Origin: an uncultured Alphaproteobacteria bacterium | Lineage (GTDB): Bacteria > Pseudomonadota > Alphaproteobacteria > Rs-D84 | Direction of reading: 5' to 3' | DNA length: 64,000 nt | Assembly (NCBI GenBank): GCA_944389515.1 | Contig: CALXMQ010000004.1 | Span: forward strand, 1 to 64,000 | In this document: positions 37,742-47,171 of the stretch, in pieces | Position numbering within the stretch: position 1 is the first letter of the stretch | Layout of the letters: each line of letters opens with the position of its first letter | The notes under the pieces: model-generated | The model's database searches: none | What the model was told of the DNA's origin: nothing | What the model saw: only the letters and a program-made list of their open reading frames with translations | Position numbers and translations under genes: made by a program

Positions 37742-39208
37742 CTATTCACCATCTGTGCTGCGTTCAATAACTTCCCATGCATATTGAGAATTATTATACG
37801 TCAACACGCATTTGTTGGTCGGTTCTGCACATGTTCCAGACGGTTTTGGAATCGCCGCATTTGCAGTTGTTTGCGCCTGGGTCGCAGTTGATTGTGCTGC
37901 TTCTGCTGCACTTTGGGCTGTTGCTGCATCTTCTAATGCCTGGGTGGCATCTTCCTGGGCAGCGGCCGCCGCAGATTGTGCCGCGGTTGCAGTACTGCTG
38001 GCTGTATTTGCCGTACCACGCACTTCGTTGATTGCGCCTACAACAGTCTTGTTCGTTGTTTCCAGACCTTCATCAGTCTTGTCTTGCTTTAATGCCAAGT
38101 TATCATCAGTTGCCATATTGGCAATTTCTGCCTTGGTTGCATACGTTGTTGTGATTACATTACCAGACGCGTCCGCCGTTGCACGTGCCGCGGTACCATC
38201 TTTATCCAACTTGCCTGCCAAACCACTTGTCAACGCACCTGTTGTTGCAAATTCTGCTGCATTATGCGTTACGATATCACCATATCCTTCGATGGTAGAT
38301 TCAACCGCATCAACCGCATTCTGCGCACCTGTTGCTGTTGTTTGTGCTGCGGCCGCCTTTGATGCAACTTCATTGATTGCTGCGACTGCATTAGTTTTGG
38401 CTTGGGTTGTCAATTCAGACAATGTACCAATGTTTGTCAATGCCGATTGCGCGTTTGTGCTGGCCGTGTTGGCAACTGTTTCTATTGATTTCACTGCATA
38501 ATCAGCATCTGCATCTGTCTTGGTTACATATTCTGCCAAATCAGCCTGTTGCAATGCTGTATCTGCCTTGTCCAAAGATGCATTGACTGTATCCGACAAT
38601 TTTGCTTCTGTCACAGCCTTGTCCGCAATATCAACGGTTGCAACTGCGCCATCTGTAATCTGGGCACTGCCCACAGCATCCAATTCTGCCAATGCGCCCA
38701 AATCAGCCGTATTCGCTTTGCCAGTCATCTGTGTTTGCAATGTGTCAATTTCACCTTCGGCGGTAGTAACACGTGTACCTAATGCATCCAAATCACCACT
38801 GCTGGCGATACCTTCGGTTTCTGTCTGGATGGTATCCCATACCGCCTTGGCTGATGGATATTGTGCATCTGTTGATTCTGCTGACAATGTTTGTGTTTTG
38901 TTTGTCGTTCTTTCAACATTGGTTATATCACCTGGCTGAACCGCGGTATCCGCCAACGCCCCTTGGGCTGCGGTTGCATATTCTGCTGAATTATGCGTTA
39001 CGATGTCGCCATATGTTTCCATTGTATCTTGGATTTCACCAATCGATGTTGTATGTCCAGATACTGTGCCTTGTAACGTTGAAACCGTTGATGAAACACC
39101 ACCAACCCGTTGATCAACGTATCCTTTTGATGCGATACTTGCATTTGCGGCATTGGTCGACACAACGGCCAATAACGTTGCAAATATTCCTGCTGTCAGT
39201 TTCTTCAT
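37742..39208 (-). CDS. Secreted coiled-coil fibre-like protein (copy 3)
   Basis: 488 aa. Signal peptide ending ANAS; family mark SIASKGYVDQRVGG; heptad-type Ala coiled coils; segment AESTDAQYPSAKAVWDTI shared with copy 1. The C-terminus has two Cys (GTCAEPTNKCVLTYN) and YAWEVIE, like copy 2. No anchor. Probably cotranscribed with its neighbours. Confidence 0.75.
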   Translation of the reverse strand: MKKLTAGIFATLLAVVSTNAANASIASKGYVDQRVGGVSSTVSTLQGTVSGHTTSIGEIQDTMETYGDIVTHNSAEYATAAQGALADTAVQPGDITNVERTTNKTQTLSAESTDAQYPSAKAVWDTIQTETEGIASSGDLDALGTRVTTAEGEIDTLQTQMTGKANTADLGALAELDAVGSAQITDGAVATVDIADKAVTEAKLSDTVNASLDKADTALQQADLAEYVTKTDADADYAVKSIETVANTASTNAQSALTNIGTLSELTTQAKTNAVAAINEVASKAAAAQTTATGAQNAVDAVESTIEGYGDIVTHNAAEFATTGALTSGLAGKLDKDGTAARATADASGNVITTTYATKAEIANMATDDNLALKQDKTDEGLETTNKTVVGAINEVRGTANTASSTATAAQSAAAAAQEDATQALEDAATAQSAAEAAQSTATQAQTTANAAIPKPSGTCAEPTNKCVLTYNNSQYAWEVIERSTDGE

Positions 39209-39257
39209 TTTTCCTTCTTTTTTCTTACTTTATTTCTTTTTCAAATTCCCTGTGGTA

Positions 39258-41051
39258 TTATTCAGCCGGCTGCGTTACCGCCACCCATGCCAAATCACCT
39301 TCTGGTGTCACAGATAATACGCACAGATTTGAATCCGCAACGCAATCCGCCGTTGGCGCCGGCAACGCGCCATTTATTACTGAAACCAAATCATCACTCA
39401 ATTTATCTTCGGTTACAGCATTATCTTTAATTTTTTCTGTGGTAACAGCCCCATTTGCAATTTTTTCTGTTGTAATTGCATTTGGCCCGATATTATCAGG
39501 ATTTACCGGTATACCATCAGTTGACAACTGTTGAATTTGTTGGTCTGTCCACGTGGTGATTGCGCCAATTGTCGGGAACAGTGTTTCAGACGATTTATTG
39601 CCATCATTGATTATTTTGGTCTTATTAGATGTATCTTCTTTGTCTGCCAATCCAGACGTCAACGCACCCGTTGTTGCATACCCAGCCAAAGCACTTTCAT
39701 CGGCCTTGGCATCCAACAGACCATCTGTTTCGGTCTTGGTATACGCATCGGTTATGCCATAACCAGCCAACGTGGTTGCCTTGTCCGCTTTGCCGTCAAC
39801 GGTTGTTTCCAACGCATCGACTGCATCCTGGGCGGCGCCAGCCGCATCGGCCGCTGCATCAGCCGCATTTTTGGCATCGGTAACATCTTTGACCAAACCA
39901 GATTCGGCATTACCAATTTGCTGGGTAATATTTGTAATCTGTTGGGTTAAACCATTTTCTTCATTGTTTATCGTGTCACCCAAATTCGTCACTGTTTCGT
40001 TGATTGTTTTATATTGTTCCGTAACATTGGTGACATTTTGTTCAATTTCTTCCAACGCGGTTGTATCGGCCTTGCCCGCCAAAGCCGTGGTCAAACCAGT
40101 AACCTTGTCCTGGCCGATTGTCGCGGCGGATGTAATATTACCAGACGCATCAGTTGTCACGATATGATTTTCGTGACCGACACCCATTGCAATGTCCTGC
40201 TTGCCAGAAATATCGGCAATTTGTCCCGCCAATGTTTCATCCAATTTATCGGATGTCACGGCACCATCGGCAATATCATCAGTACCAACCGCACCGTCTG
40301 CAATCTGGCCCGAACCAACGGCATCATCAGCAATTTTGTCAGATGTCACCGCATCATCGGCGATTTTATCAGTTGTGACCGCGCCATTTTCCAATTTACT
40401 GCCAGCAATAGTTCCATCTTCGATATTACCGGGGTTAACTGGCAACCCAGTATCAGACAAATCCGCAATCTTTTTATTAGTCCATTGAACGATTGCGCCC
40501 ACTGACGGATATGCTGTTGGCGATGTTTGATTACCTTCGTTGATTTCAGCCGCCTTGTTTGATAAAACTTCATATGTTGTTGCAGCGGTTGCAGAATCCA
40601 ATTTGGAATCCATTTCTGTATCCAACTGACCAACCGTTGTTTGCAATCCACCGACCGATGTTTCCAAATCATTTACATCTTTGACCAAACCAGATTCCGC
40701 ATCACCAACGGTTGCCCCCAATGCCTCTACCGCGCTTTGTGCGCCGGCTGCAGTTGATTGGGCGGTATCAGCGGTTTGTTTCGCTTCGGCCGCAGCGGCA
40801 GCAGCATCGTCAACCTTGGCCGCCAGACCAGTATCTTCGTTATTGATTGTATCACCCAACTGGGTAACCTGTTCAGTCAGGTTTGTAACATTTTCCTTGG
40901 TTTCATATGTATTGCTGACCGTTTGCAGGATTGACGTTTCACGATTATCAACGTACTGCTTGCTGGCAATTTGGGTTGCAGCGTTGGCCGCACCGGCACT
41001 GAACAGTATCGCCGCCATAAATCCAGAAAATACAATATTTTGTTTTTTCAT
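39258..41051 (-). CDS. Secreted coiled-coil fibre-like protein (copy 2)
   Basis: 597 aa. Signal peptide ending AANA, then QIASKQYVDNRETS. Two copies of a module of about 75 residues start near residues 172 and 482 (YPSVGAIVQWTNKKI; FPTIGAITTWTDQQI), each followed by GLPVNPGNI or GIPVNPDNI and then ladder repeats (IADDAVTSDKIADDAV). LGDTINNE recurs between coils. C-terminus: DCVADSNLCVLSV with LAWVAV. Only 14 bases from copy 1. Confidence 0.75.
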   Translation of the reverse strand: MKKQNIVFSGFMAAILFSAGAANAATQIASKQYVDNRETSILQTVSNTYETKENVTNLTEQVTQLGDTINNEDTGLAAKVDDAAAAAAEAKQTADTAQSTAAGAQSAVEALGATVGDAESGLVKDVNDLETSVGGLQTTVGQLDTEMDSKLDSATAATTYEVLSNKAAEINEGNQTSPTAYPSVGAIVQWTNKKIADLSDTGLPVNPGNIEDGTIAGSKLENGAVTTDKIADDAVTSDKIADDAVGSGQIADGAVGTDDIADGAVTSDKLDETLAGQIADISGKQDIAMGVGHENHIVTTDASGNITSAATIGQDKVTGLTTALAGKADTTALEEIEQNVTNVTEQYKTINETVTNLGDTINNEENGLTQQITNITQQIGNAESGLVKDVTDAKNAADAAADAAGAAQDAVDALETTVDGKADKATTLAGYGITDAYTKTETDGLLDAKADESALAGYATTGALTSGLADKEDTSNKTKIINDGNKSSETLFPTIGAITTWTDQQIQQLSTDGIPVNPDNIGPNAITTEKIANGAVTTEKIKDNAVTEDKLSDDLVSVINGALPAPTADCVADSNLCVLSVTPEGDLAWVAVTQPAE

Positions 41052-41065
41052 TTTTCAAATTCCCC

Positions 41066-43579
41066 TTACATTGCTATTTCATACCAAACCGGATTACCTT
41101 CGCCGTCGGTACCCAGTACGCTGTTTTCAGACGCACCCGCCATACTTACAGCATCAGCAGCCTTGTCCAAAGCCGCCTGAACATCCAATGCCAATTTTTC
41201 TTTCGCGATTTCCGCATCATCTGCAACATCGTCGTTCTTTATCTGGTCTTTTTTTGCCAATGCACCCAAATCTGCTTCATCTGCTTTGCCGTCAATTTCT
41301 GCCTTTAATTCATTAGACAATTTGTCCGCAGTCACAGCCCCATTGGCAATATTGATTGTATCAATCGCACCTTCACCGATACTGTCTGGGTTTACCGGTA
41401 TACCAGAATCAGCCAATTCATTTATCTTGGTATTTGTCCACTGCGTAATTGCCCCAACCGTCGGATATTCATCAGACGACGATTGATTATCCGCAGTAAT
41501 TGTACCCACCTTATTTGCTAAAACTTCATACGTATTGGCTGCTGTGCCGGCATCTAACTTGGAATCTAATTCAGTATCCAAACCACTGACCGTTGTTTCT
41601 AATGTACCAACTGTTGTACCCAAATCATTTACATCTTTGACCAAACCTGATTCTTCATTACCAACAACGCCTTCTAATACATCAACTGCACCTTGGGCAC
41701 CCGTCGCCGTATTCTTGGCTTCTTCGGCCGCTGTTTGTGCCGCACTTGCTGCATCTACTGCATCCTTAACCTGGGCTGCTAAACCAGTGTCTTCATTATT
41801 GATTGTGTCGCCCAATTCAGTTACCGTTTCGTTTATCATTTCGTATTGATTGGTAACGTTGGTTACACTTTCTTCTATCGCATCCAATGCCGACGCATCT
41901 GCCTTGCTGGACAACGCCGTTCTAACCGCAACCGCAGATGGATATTGGTCCGATGTTGATTCTGCTGTTATTTCTTGTATCTTGTTTGATTTGTCTTCTT
42001 TACCATCAATTTCAGCGTTTAATGCAGTATCCAAATCACCTGAACTGATTGTACCGTCCGCTATATTATCAGTCGTGATTGTATCATCTGCAATCTTGTC
42101 GCCTGTGATGGTGCCATCTTCTAATTTATCACCGGTAATTGACCCTGGGGTAATATTATCTGGATTTACCGGGATACCCGTTTCACCTAAACCAGAAATC
42201 TGTTCCCCAGTCCACTCAACAACCGCCTTGATTGACGGATACGCATCTGTGGATGTTTGGTTACCGGCATTGATTGCATCTGCCTTGTTTGTTAAAACTT
42301 CGTACGTACTGGCCGCGGTACTGGCATCTAACTTGGAATCTAATGCAGACTTATCCGCCTTGTTACCCAACGCCGATGTAACATTTGCAACCCCCAACGC
42401 CGTATCTGTTACCAAGTCATTTATTTCATCCAGTTCTGTATCCAACGCAGTAACCGAACCGACCGTCGCATAATTACTTAGTTCTGATTTATCAGCCTTG
42501 GTTGCCAACTGGTTATCAACATACGTTTTATCTGCCTTGGCATCCAGCGCCGCACTAACATCACCAGAAACACCCTGGTCAATCATGCCATCGATTTCTG
42601 TTTTATTATAAACCTGTGACTTGGTATAAACATCTGCCACGTTTGCCTTGGTATCTAACTGGGCATTTACATCTACTGTATTTGCCTTGGCCGCTACTTC
42701 ACGTTCTAACTTTTGAAAATCTGTCTGCGAAACATATGTATTTGCCAAATTCGTAATCGCATTACTGATTGCCAAATTCATTTCTTCTGTTGTTGAATAC
42801 GCTTCTAAATCAGCTGCCTCGCCCGGTTCACCCTTTTCCCCTTGGGGACCTGTAATTTCAGATTTAGAAATCAAAACACGCCAATCATTATCACCATCGC
42901 CACTGTAACGCCATAATAAATCAGTATCATTTGACCCCAATTCAACTTCGCGTCCATCCTGGCCAGCGACCAAATCCAGCGCACTTTCTAATGCATCAAC
43001 ATCAACAAAGATTTCATTGGTCATATCATCAATCACGATATACCCATCTTCGCCCGGATATATTTTATCCTGTTTATCCAACAACGCATCTGTTATCGTA
43101 TCATCTGCGTCACGCAAATCTTCCATATCACGATGTAATTGATCAACTTCTTGCCGCAATTCAGACGCAATATCAGGATCCATACTGCCACCACCACCAG
43201 TTGATGACCCACCCCCAGACGAACCCGGTGTTTGTGGGCGCAATGAACTGCCCCCACTGACGGATGTACCACCACCCAAATAATGTCCGATTGATAAACG
43301 CGGCGTTGTCGCAACACGCCCACTGGTTGTTGTACCTGCTTCTATTGTTGTGCTGGTCCCAGACACCCCAGACGTCGGATTCACACGCACCGAACCACCA
43401 CGCACAGACGCAGTCGAACTGGTTGAACCACTGCCTGCGGCGGCCGCGCTGGATGCACTGGTATACGTTCCGGCACCACCCAACGAACGAACCGAAGACG
43501 CGCCATACGCCCCAGATACAGCAGCCGTACATAATACGCAAATTATTGCCAGTGTTGAAGTTTTCAGATCTCTTTTCAC
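41066..43579 (-). CDS. Secreted coiled-coil fibre-like protein (copy 1, largest)
   Basis: 837 aa. Signal peptide ending AYG, a Ser/Gly/Thr-rich low-complexity region to about residue 135, a coiled coil (ELRQEVDQLHRDMEDLRD), a collagen-like stretch GPQGEKGEPGEA near residue 241, then coils and two YPS/YPT-WT modules near residues 438 and 696 with GIPVNPDNI and IADGTI ladders. It ends in VWYEIAM. Largest of the four paralogs, first in the cluster, with its own promoter. Surface fibre or adhesin role is an inference. Confidence 0.75.
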   Translation of the reverse strand: MKRDLKTSTLAIICVLCTAAVSGAYGASSVRSLGGAGTYTSASSAAAAGSGSTSSTASVRGGSVRVNPTSGVSGTSTTIEAGTTTSGRVATTPRLSIGHYLGGGTSVSGGSSLRPQTPGSSGGGSSTGGGGSMDPDIASELRQEVDQLHRDMEDLRDADDTITDALLDKQDKIYPGEDGYIVIDDMTNEIFVDVDALESALDLVAGQDGREVELGSNDTDLLWRYSGDGDNDWRVLISKSEITGPQGEKGEPGEAADLEAYSTTEEMNLAISNAITNLANTYVSQTDFQKLEREVAAKANTVDVNAQLDTKANVADVYTKSQVYNKTEIDGMIDQGVSGDVSAALDAKADKTYVDNQLATKADKSELSNYATVGSVTALDTELDEINDLVTDTALGVANVTSALGNKADKSALDSKLDASTAASTYEVLTNKADAINAGNQTSTDAYPSIKAVVEWTGEQISGLGETGIPVNPDNITPGSITGDKLEDGTITGDKIADDTITTDNIADGTISSGDLDTALNAEIDGKEDKSNKIQEITAESTSDQYPSAVAVRTALSSKADASALDAIEESVTNVTNQYEMINETVTELGDTINNEDTGLAAQVKDAVDAASAAQTAAEEAKNTATGAQGAVDVLEGVVGNEESGLVKDVNDLGTTVGTLETTVSGLDTELDSKLDAGTAANTYEVLANKVGTITADNQSSSDEYPTVGAITQWTNTKINELADSGIPVNPDSIGEGAIDTINIANGAVTADKLSNELKAEIDGKADEADLGALAKKDQIKNDDVADDAEIAKEKLALDVQAALDKAADAVSMAGASENSVLGTDGEGNPVWYEIAM

Positions 43580-43600
43580 GATATTCTCTCTACCTAATCA

Positions 43601-43630
43601 ATAATATCATATTCTTGCGAATCGGGTCAA
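43601..43630 (-). promoter_or_regulatory. Promoter of the fibre cluster
   Basis: Minus-strand TTGACC (43625-43630), 18-base spacer, TATTAT (43601-43606). The spacer starts with CGATTCGC, also seen in the promoter of the 22459 barrel gene. Confidence 0.55.
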
Positions 43631-43643
43631 TACCTATTTTGTG

Positions 43644-44375
43644 TTAAAATTCATATCTGATACCGACTGATATCGAATTATCCAATATGAAATCTATATC
43701 ATTTTGGAACCAATGCACGCCATTTTGGTTATCATATATATCATTTATACGATGATCTGCACCAAACAGACCAGACAAACGATACCGCACATCCAAAACC
43801 AGGTTATAATCCAATTCATAAGAATATCCCAACATTACACCAGCCATCGGTGAAAATCCGTATTCTGTACGGTCACTGCCATCAGCCCAAACCATATCGA
43901 TGGTGGTTATTGGCATTGCCGCACCAATACCAGCCCCCAAATACAGACCATTTGTAAAATCATAATATCCATTTAACATCACATACGGAATCTGCATTGT
44001 AAATTCAGCCGCCGCATCTTTGTCCTGGAAATACCCCAGATAGCCTGCTTCTAATTCAGCACGCCAAAAATATGCAAATCGCGTACCACCAAACAAACTG
44101 CCACCAAATACTGGTTCAAAAGAATATTCATCACTGCTGTAACCAGTATCAACGATACCCAATTCAATCATCGCATCATCAACACTGTATTTATTTTTCC
44201 AATTCCAGAAATTCAAATCAGCCCGTGCACCGATATACCAACCAGTTTTTGCCTTGTCCGTATAATCATACGTAACGACATATCCGCCCTGTCCATCGCG
44301 TGTCAGATAACTGGGCGCCGCCACCGCAGGCATAGTCAACCCAAGTAAAACAGCCAAAGATACTAATCTTTTCAT
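43644..44375 (-). CDS. Outer-membrane beta-barrel protein (opacity-like)
   Basis: 243 aa. Signal peptide ending AVAA, then strands alternating with Gly/Tyr-rich turns (GWYIGARADLNFWNWK, GGTRFAYFWRAELEAGYLG) and a terminal ISVGIRYEF. Resembles the eight-strand OmpA/opacity group by length, without a peptidoglycan domain. AAGGAAGG ribosome site. It lies directly before the fibre cluster, 64 bases upstream. Confidence 0.8.
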   Translation of the reverse strand: MKRLVSLAVLLGLTMPAVAAPSYLTRDGQGGYVVTYDYTDKAKTGWYIGARADLNFWNWKNKYSVDDAMIELGIVDTGYSSDEYSFEPVFGGSLFGGTRFAYFWRAELEAGYLGYFQDKDAAAEFTMQIPYVMLNGYYDFTNGLYLGAGIGAAMPITTIDMVWADGSDRTEYGFSPMAGVMLGYSYELDYNLVLDVRYRLSGLFGADHRINDIYDNQNGVHWFQNDIDFILDNSISVGIRYEF

Positions 44376-44448
44376 ATTTCCTTCCTTTATTATTTTGCCA
44401 TAATTATATCACAAAGCCCCCATGCATAAAAAGTAGAAAAATCACATA

Positions 44449-44478
44449 TTGACAACTTTTTATAAAATCTGCTAAGTT
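44449..44478 (+). promoter_or_regulatory. Promoter of pal
   Basis: TTGACA (44449-44454), 18-base spacer, TAAGTT (44473-44478). Confidence 0.55.
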
Positions 44479-44513
44479 TTATACATAAATCAAGAAATTA
44501 AAAGGGGAGTAAA

Positions 44514-44927
44514 ATGAAAAAGTTTTTATTGTGCGGTGCTGTATTGACTTTGGCAGCATGCAGCGGTGTTCCAAGCAATATAAATGATGATAAAGTATTT
44601 TTTGCATTTGATTCTGCTGTTATCACAGATGAATCACGCGAAGCATTGGAAACACAGTCATTGTACCTGAAAAAAAATCCGGAAAAAACTGTTGTCTTAG
44701 AAGGTCATTGTGACGAACGTGGTTCAACAGAATATAATTTAGCATTGGGTGCGCTGCGCGCTGGTAATGCGGCACACGTTATGATTGCTGATGGCATTGA
44801 ACCAGAACGCATAAAAACAATTTCATACGGCAAAGAACGCCCACAATATCCTGGCACAGGCGAAGAAGTATGGGCATTAAACCGCAATTCGACAACCAAG
44901 GTTATTGATGCCGAACAAGAAAAATAA
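44514..44927 (+). CDS. pal: Peptidoglycan-associated lipoprotein
   Basis: 137 aa. Lipobox LAAC with Cys16, then an OmpA-like domain with VFFAFDSAVI and LEGHCDERGSTEYNLALGALRA. Anchors the outer membrane to peptidoglycan and works with TolB, which is 5 kb away here. AGGGGAG ribosome site. Monocistronic with own terminator. Confidence 0.95.
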   Translation: MKKFLLCGAVLTLAACSGVPSNINDDKVFFAFDSAVITDESREALETQSLYLKKNPEKTVVLEGHCDERGSTEYNLALGALRAGNAAHVMIADGIEPERIKTISYGKERPQYPGTGEEVWALNRNSTTKVIDAEQEK

Positions 44928-44952
44928 AAAATGCGCCACGGCGCATTTTTTA
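44926..44952 (+). terminator. Terminator after pal
   Basis: AATGCGCC and GGCGCATT with an AC loop, then T6. Confidence 0.85.
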
Positions 44953-44965
44953 TTTTTATGTATGC

Positions 44966-44994
44966 TTGACCATATAACCTTTTTCTAATATTAT
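44966..44994 (+). promoter_or_regulatory. Promoter of ftsE (leaderless)
   Basis: TTGACC (44966-44971), 17-base spacer, TATTAT (44989-44994). Only 7 bases separate the -10 from the ATG, so transcription should begin at or next to the start codon. Confidence 0.65.
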
Positions 44995-45001
44995 TTTTGA
45001 T

Positions 45002-45802
45002 ATGGAAGATAACACAGCAATTTCTTTTGCAAATGTTGGCGCACGATATGATGACAACGCACGCGAAGTATTATCGGATGTTTCTTTTAACATCAGTGCC
45101 GGCGCATTTTATTTTCTGTCTGGTGCATCTGGCGCAGGTAAAACAACATTATTACGTTTAATATATCAATTACACAAACCATGCCGTGGACAAATTAAAT
45201 TATTTGGTCGTGTAACAAATGATATGACACGTGATGAAATCGCGCGATTGCGCCACAAAATGGCCATTGTATTCCAAGAATATTCATTACTGTCACACAT
45301 GTCTGTATTTGATAATGTGGCATTACCATTACGTGTACGCGGCATATCAGAATCAAAAATAAAAAAATTGGTTATCAAGGTTTTAGAATGGGTTGGCTTG
45401 GCAAAATATGCTGATGCAAATCCTAAAACATTATCCGGGGGTCAGCAACAGCGTGTATCTGTTGCCCGTGCCATTATTATTCAACCTGCAATATTACTGG
45501 CCGACGAACCAACGGGTAATTTGGACGATGAAAATGCGTCACGTTTAATGGAACTGTTTGTCCAGATGAATAAAACATTTGGCACAACGATTATTTTGGC
45601 AACACACAGTACTAAATTGATGGAAACATATAAATTTCCTGTGATTCATGTTGAAAATCATCGTGTAAACTTTATCGGTTCATATAACAATGAAAAAAAA
45701 GAACCTGAAAACACACAAACAAAAAAGATATGGAAGGGTCCCAAACCGCAAAACTATTTCACAGAATTATCAAAACAATTTGACGATATCGGAAACGCAT
45801 AA
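45002..45802 (+). CDS. ftsE: Cell division ATP-binding protein FtsE
   Basis: ABC ATPase of 266 aa. Walker A SGASGAGKTT, signature LSGGQQQR, Walker B ILLADEPTGNLD and H-loop ATHS are intact. A charged C-terminal extension of about 40 residues goes beyond the usual end. Partner of FtsX, whose start follows without a gap; together they activate murein hydrolases at the septum. No Shine-Dalgarno; predicted leaderless mRNA. Confidence 0.93.
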   Translation: MEDNTAISFANVGARYDDNAREVLSDVSFNISAGAFYFLSGASGAGKTTLLRLIYQLHKPCRGQIKLFGRVTNDMTRDEIARLRHKMAIVFQEYSLLSHMSVFDNVALPLRVRGISESKIKKLVIKVLEWVGLAKYADANPKTLSGGQQQRVSVARAIIIQPAILLADEPTGNLDDENASRLMELFVQMNKTFGTTIILATHSTKLMETYKFPVIHVENHRVNFIGSYNNEKKEPENTQTKKIWKGPKPQNYFTELSKQFDDIGNA

Positions 45803-46645
45803 ATGATAAAGAAACCCATTGTATTTTCATTGGTTCAAGACCAGTCAATATTTATGACTGCGATTATGTCATTGCTTACTTTCTTGGCGGTACTGGCATT
45901 TGGTATTGCATTGGCCATTGGTACGGGCGTTATGCGTTGGAATAATCAATGGGATTTAACCGCAACCGTACAAATTATGGATGCAGATAATACATCCAAT
46001 GTAAAAAAAATAATTGATTCCAATCACGATAAAATTACCACCGCAACAGAAATATCAACCGACCAAATGCGCGACTTATTACGTCCATGGATGTCTGGGG
46101 GTGGCGACGCACTGGAAAATTACCTGCCTAAAATGTATGAATTACAATTTAATTCAACCGATGATTTGAAATCTGTGGGCGAACAAATATCAAAACACGC
46201 ACGCTTTTTAACCCATGCAGATGCACTGCAAAGCGCGATGTCATCTGGATGGAAAATGATTTTAATTTCATCATTTGTATTATTACTGACCCTGGGGGCG
46301 ATTGGTATTTGTATTTCATACATTGCCCGTAATACTGCATTATTGCACCGACGCGAATTGGAAATATTAAACCAAATTGGTGCCACAGATGGTTACGTTG
46401 CCCGTCAAATGCAAATAATTATTGCAAAAATATGCACTGTTGCTGGCGCAATGGGATTTATTGTTGCGGCGCCTGTATTGCTGTTGATATTGGGGGCTGC
46501 GCACAGTGCACGCGTTGGTTTAATGGCAATGTTATCAATCAGCGGATGGGGATGGTTTACATTGGCATTATTACCAGTTGCAATAATCATATTTGCAATC
46601 TGGATTACAAAACGCACAACAATAAATATCTTAAAGAATAATTGA
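45803..46645 (+). CDS. ftsX: Cell division protein FtsX
   Basis: 280 aa. One membrane helix near the N-terminus, a periplasmic domain (about residues 45-150) and three helices in the C-terminal half, the FtsX/permease layout. RRELEILNQIGATDGYVARQ is the typical coupling segment. Starts one base after ftsE stops. Confidence 0.92.
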   Translation: MIKKPIVFSLVQDQSIFMTAIMSLLTFLAVLAFGIALAIGTGVMRWNNQWDLTATVQIMDADNTSNVKKIIDSNHDKITTATEISTDQMRDLLRPWMSGGGDALENYLPKMYELQFNSTDDLKSVGEQISKHARFLTHADALQSAMSSGWKMILISSFVLLLTLGAIGICISYIARNTALLHRRELEILNQIGATDGYVARQMQIIIAKICTVAGAMGFIVAAPVLLLILGAAHSARVGLMAMLSISGWGWFTLALLPVAIIIFAIWITKRTTINILKNN

Positions 46646-47154
46646 TGAAATTATTGACCCCATCTTTATTGATAATCACGATATTTGTAATTGGTGGCAT
46701 GGTTTTCAAATCAATGGCGCCACGCAGATGTTCAACCATTTTGCCAGACGATACAATATTTGTTTTAACTGGCGACATGCGCAGAATTCCATTTGCAATG
46801 CGTCAACTGCGCAAACACCCGGGCACAGATTTATATATAATTGGTGCCGGCGCGAACAGTTCTTTTGAAATGGCGCAACGTGTTACAATCGAATCGGAAT
46901 CAAAATCTACATATGAAAATGCATTGGCAATCAAAGACATTGCCCAACGCAGTGGTCTGGACAGAATTGTCATTATCACAACCGAAGATCATATGAATCG
47001 CGCCAAATATTTAATAGAACACGAATTACCATATTCTGAAATTGTTGCATGCCCAGTACCATTGACTGACATGCCCGTGACAAAAAGACTTGAAAGATGG
47101 GCGATTGAATATATAAAATACATCGCCACATTATTTGGCATCAAAGAAGGTTAA
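46645..47154 (+). CDS. DUF218 / YdcF-SanA-type protein
   Basis: 169 aa from ATG 46645, which overlaps the ftsX stop (TGATG). One N-terminal membrane anchor, then a DUF218 domain: DTIFVLTGD, SESKSTYENAL and IVIITTEDHMNRAKYL. Family members such as ElyC and SanA affect envelope integrity and peptidoglycan precursor use; exact chemistry unknown. Confidence 0.82.
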   Translation: MKLLTPSLLIITIFVIGGMVFKSMAPRRCSTILPDDTIFVLTGDMRRIPFAMRQLRKHPGTDLYIIGAGANSSFEMAQRVTIESESKSTYENALAIKDIAQRSGLDRIVIITTEDHMNRAKYLIEHELPYSEIVACPVPLTDMPVTKRLERWAIEYIKYIATLFGIKEG

Positions 47155-47171
47155 ATTAAAAAAGGGAAAAA

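Noticed and set aside
35943-43579. Repeats in the fibre genes as a CRISPR or satellite array
   Set aside because: The repeats are in frame, of unequal length and protein-coding; no regular repeat-spacer pattern exists anywhere in the window.
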